Shown here in pieces: positions 6,517 to 6,609 of a stretch of 6,609 nt of DNA (its first letter is position 1; every line of letters begins with the position of its first letter). Where the stretch lies: contig CAINCZ010000071.1 in the NCBI GenBank assembly GCA_903847195.1, positions 1-6,609 of the forward strand. Direction: 5' to 3'. The stretch is from an uncultured Acidobacteriota bacterium. GTDB lineage: Bacteria; Acidobacteriota; Terriglobia; Terriglobales; CAINCZ01. Both the position numbers and the translations under genes were made by a program. The notes below the pieces were generated by a model. That model was not told the DNA's origin. It worked only from the letters and a program-made list of their open reading frames with translations, and made no database searches.

Positions 6517-6532
6517 CATCCTACCAGTCGGA

Positions 6533-6608
6533 GGCCAGGTAGCTCAGCTGGTAGAGCGCAGCCCTGAAAAGGCTGGCGTCGGCGGTTCGATTCCGTCCCT
6601 GGCCACCA
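6533..6608 (+). tRNA. tRNA-Phe (anticodon GAA), CCA encoded
   Basis: A complete cloverleaf folds. The acceptor stem pairs GGCCAGG (6533-6539) with CCTGGCC (6598-6604). The D arm has GCTC/GAGC (6542-6545, 6554-6557) around AGCTGGTA. The anticodon stem is CAGCC/GGCTG (6559-6563, 6571-6575) around the loop CTGAAAA, with anticodon GAA at 6566-6568. The variable loop is GCGTC, and the T arm is GGCGG/CCGTC with one G-U pair around TTCGATT. Discriminator A6605 is followed by genomically encoded CCA (6606-6608). GAA decodes Phe UUC/UUU codons. The gene diverges from ntrY and ends one base before the window edge, so any downstream tRNA or integrated element is out of view. Confidence 0.97.
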
Positions 6609-6609
6609 C

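Noticed and set aside
6533..6609. tRNA-Phe 3' end as an integration (attB) site
   Set aside because: The window ends one base after CCA, so no integrase or repeated tRNA end can be seen, and nothing upstream looks mobile.

Overview
The window is a GC-rich bacterial chromosomal segment. All five protein genes lie on the minus strand, and one tRNA gene lies on the plus strand at the right end. The best guess for the host is an acidobacterium (Terriglobia-like). This rests on general impression: the NtrY/NtrX pair, a secreted PafA-type phosphatase, small secreted proteins of a style common in that group, and long GC-rich hairpins between genes. No phylogenetic marker is present, so the assignment is an inference.

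Layout from right to left, the direction of transcription of the protein genes: tRNA-Phe(GAA) at 6533-6608 on the plus strand, with an extended -10 promoter, is divergent from a two-gene operon. The operon encodes an NtrY-type membrane histidine kinase (4158-6422) and an NtrX-type sigma-54 response regulator (2816-4165), which overlap by 8 bp. After a 153-bp gap comes a secreted PafA-like alkaline phosphatase/phosphodiesterase (1028-2662), followed by a clear hairpin/T-run terminator. Next is a small secreted, extremely Gln/Ala-rich, probable coiled-coil protein (275-733). Last is the 5' end of another small secreted protein that runs off the left edge (1-168).

How the genes work together: NtrY senses a signal through a periplasmic domain, autophosphorylates at His520 and passes phosphate to Asp52 of NtrX. 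NtrX would then act through its AAA+ domain and Fis-type HTH. The phosphatase and the two small exported proteins are envelope or periplasmic products. Shared regulation with ntrYX is possible but is not shown by the sequence.

This is mostly an ordinary region, and I see no mobile element, CRISPR array or evident new multi-gene system. The points most worth a second look are a Thr-to-Pro change in the sigma-54-contacting GAFTGA loop of NtrX (here GAFPGA), the Gln-rich secreted protein with an internal 33-bp period, a long intergenic palindrome, and the compact divergent promoter region between ntrY and tRNA-Phe.
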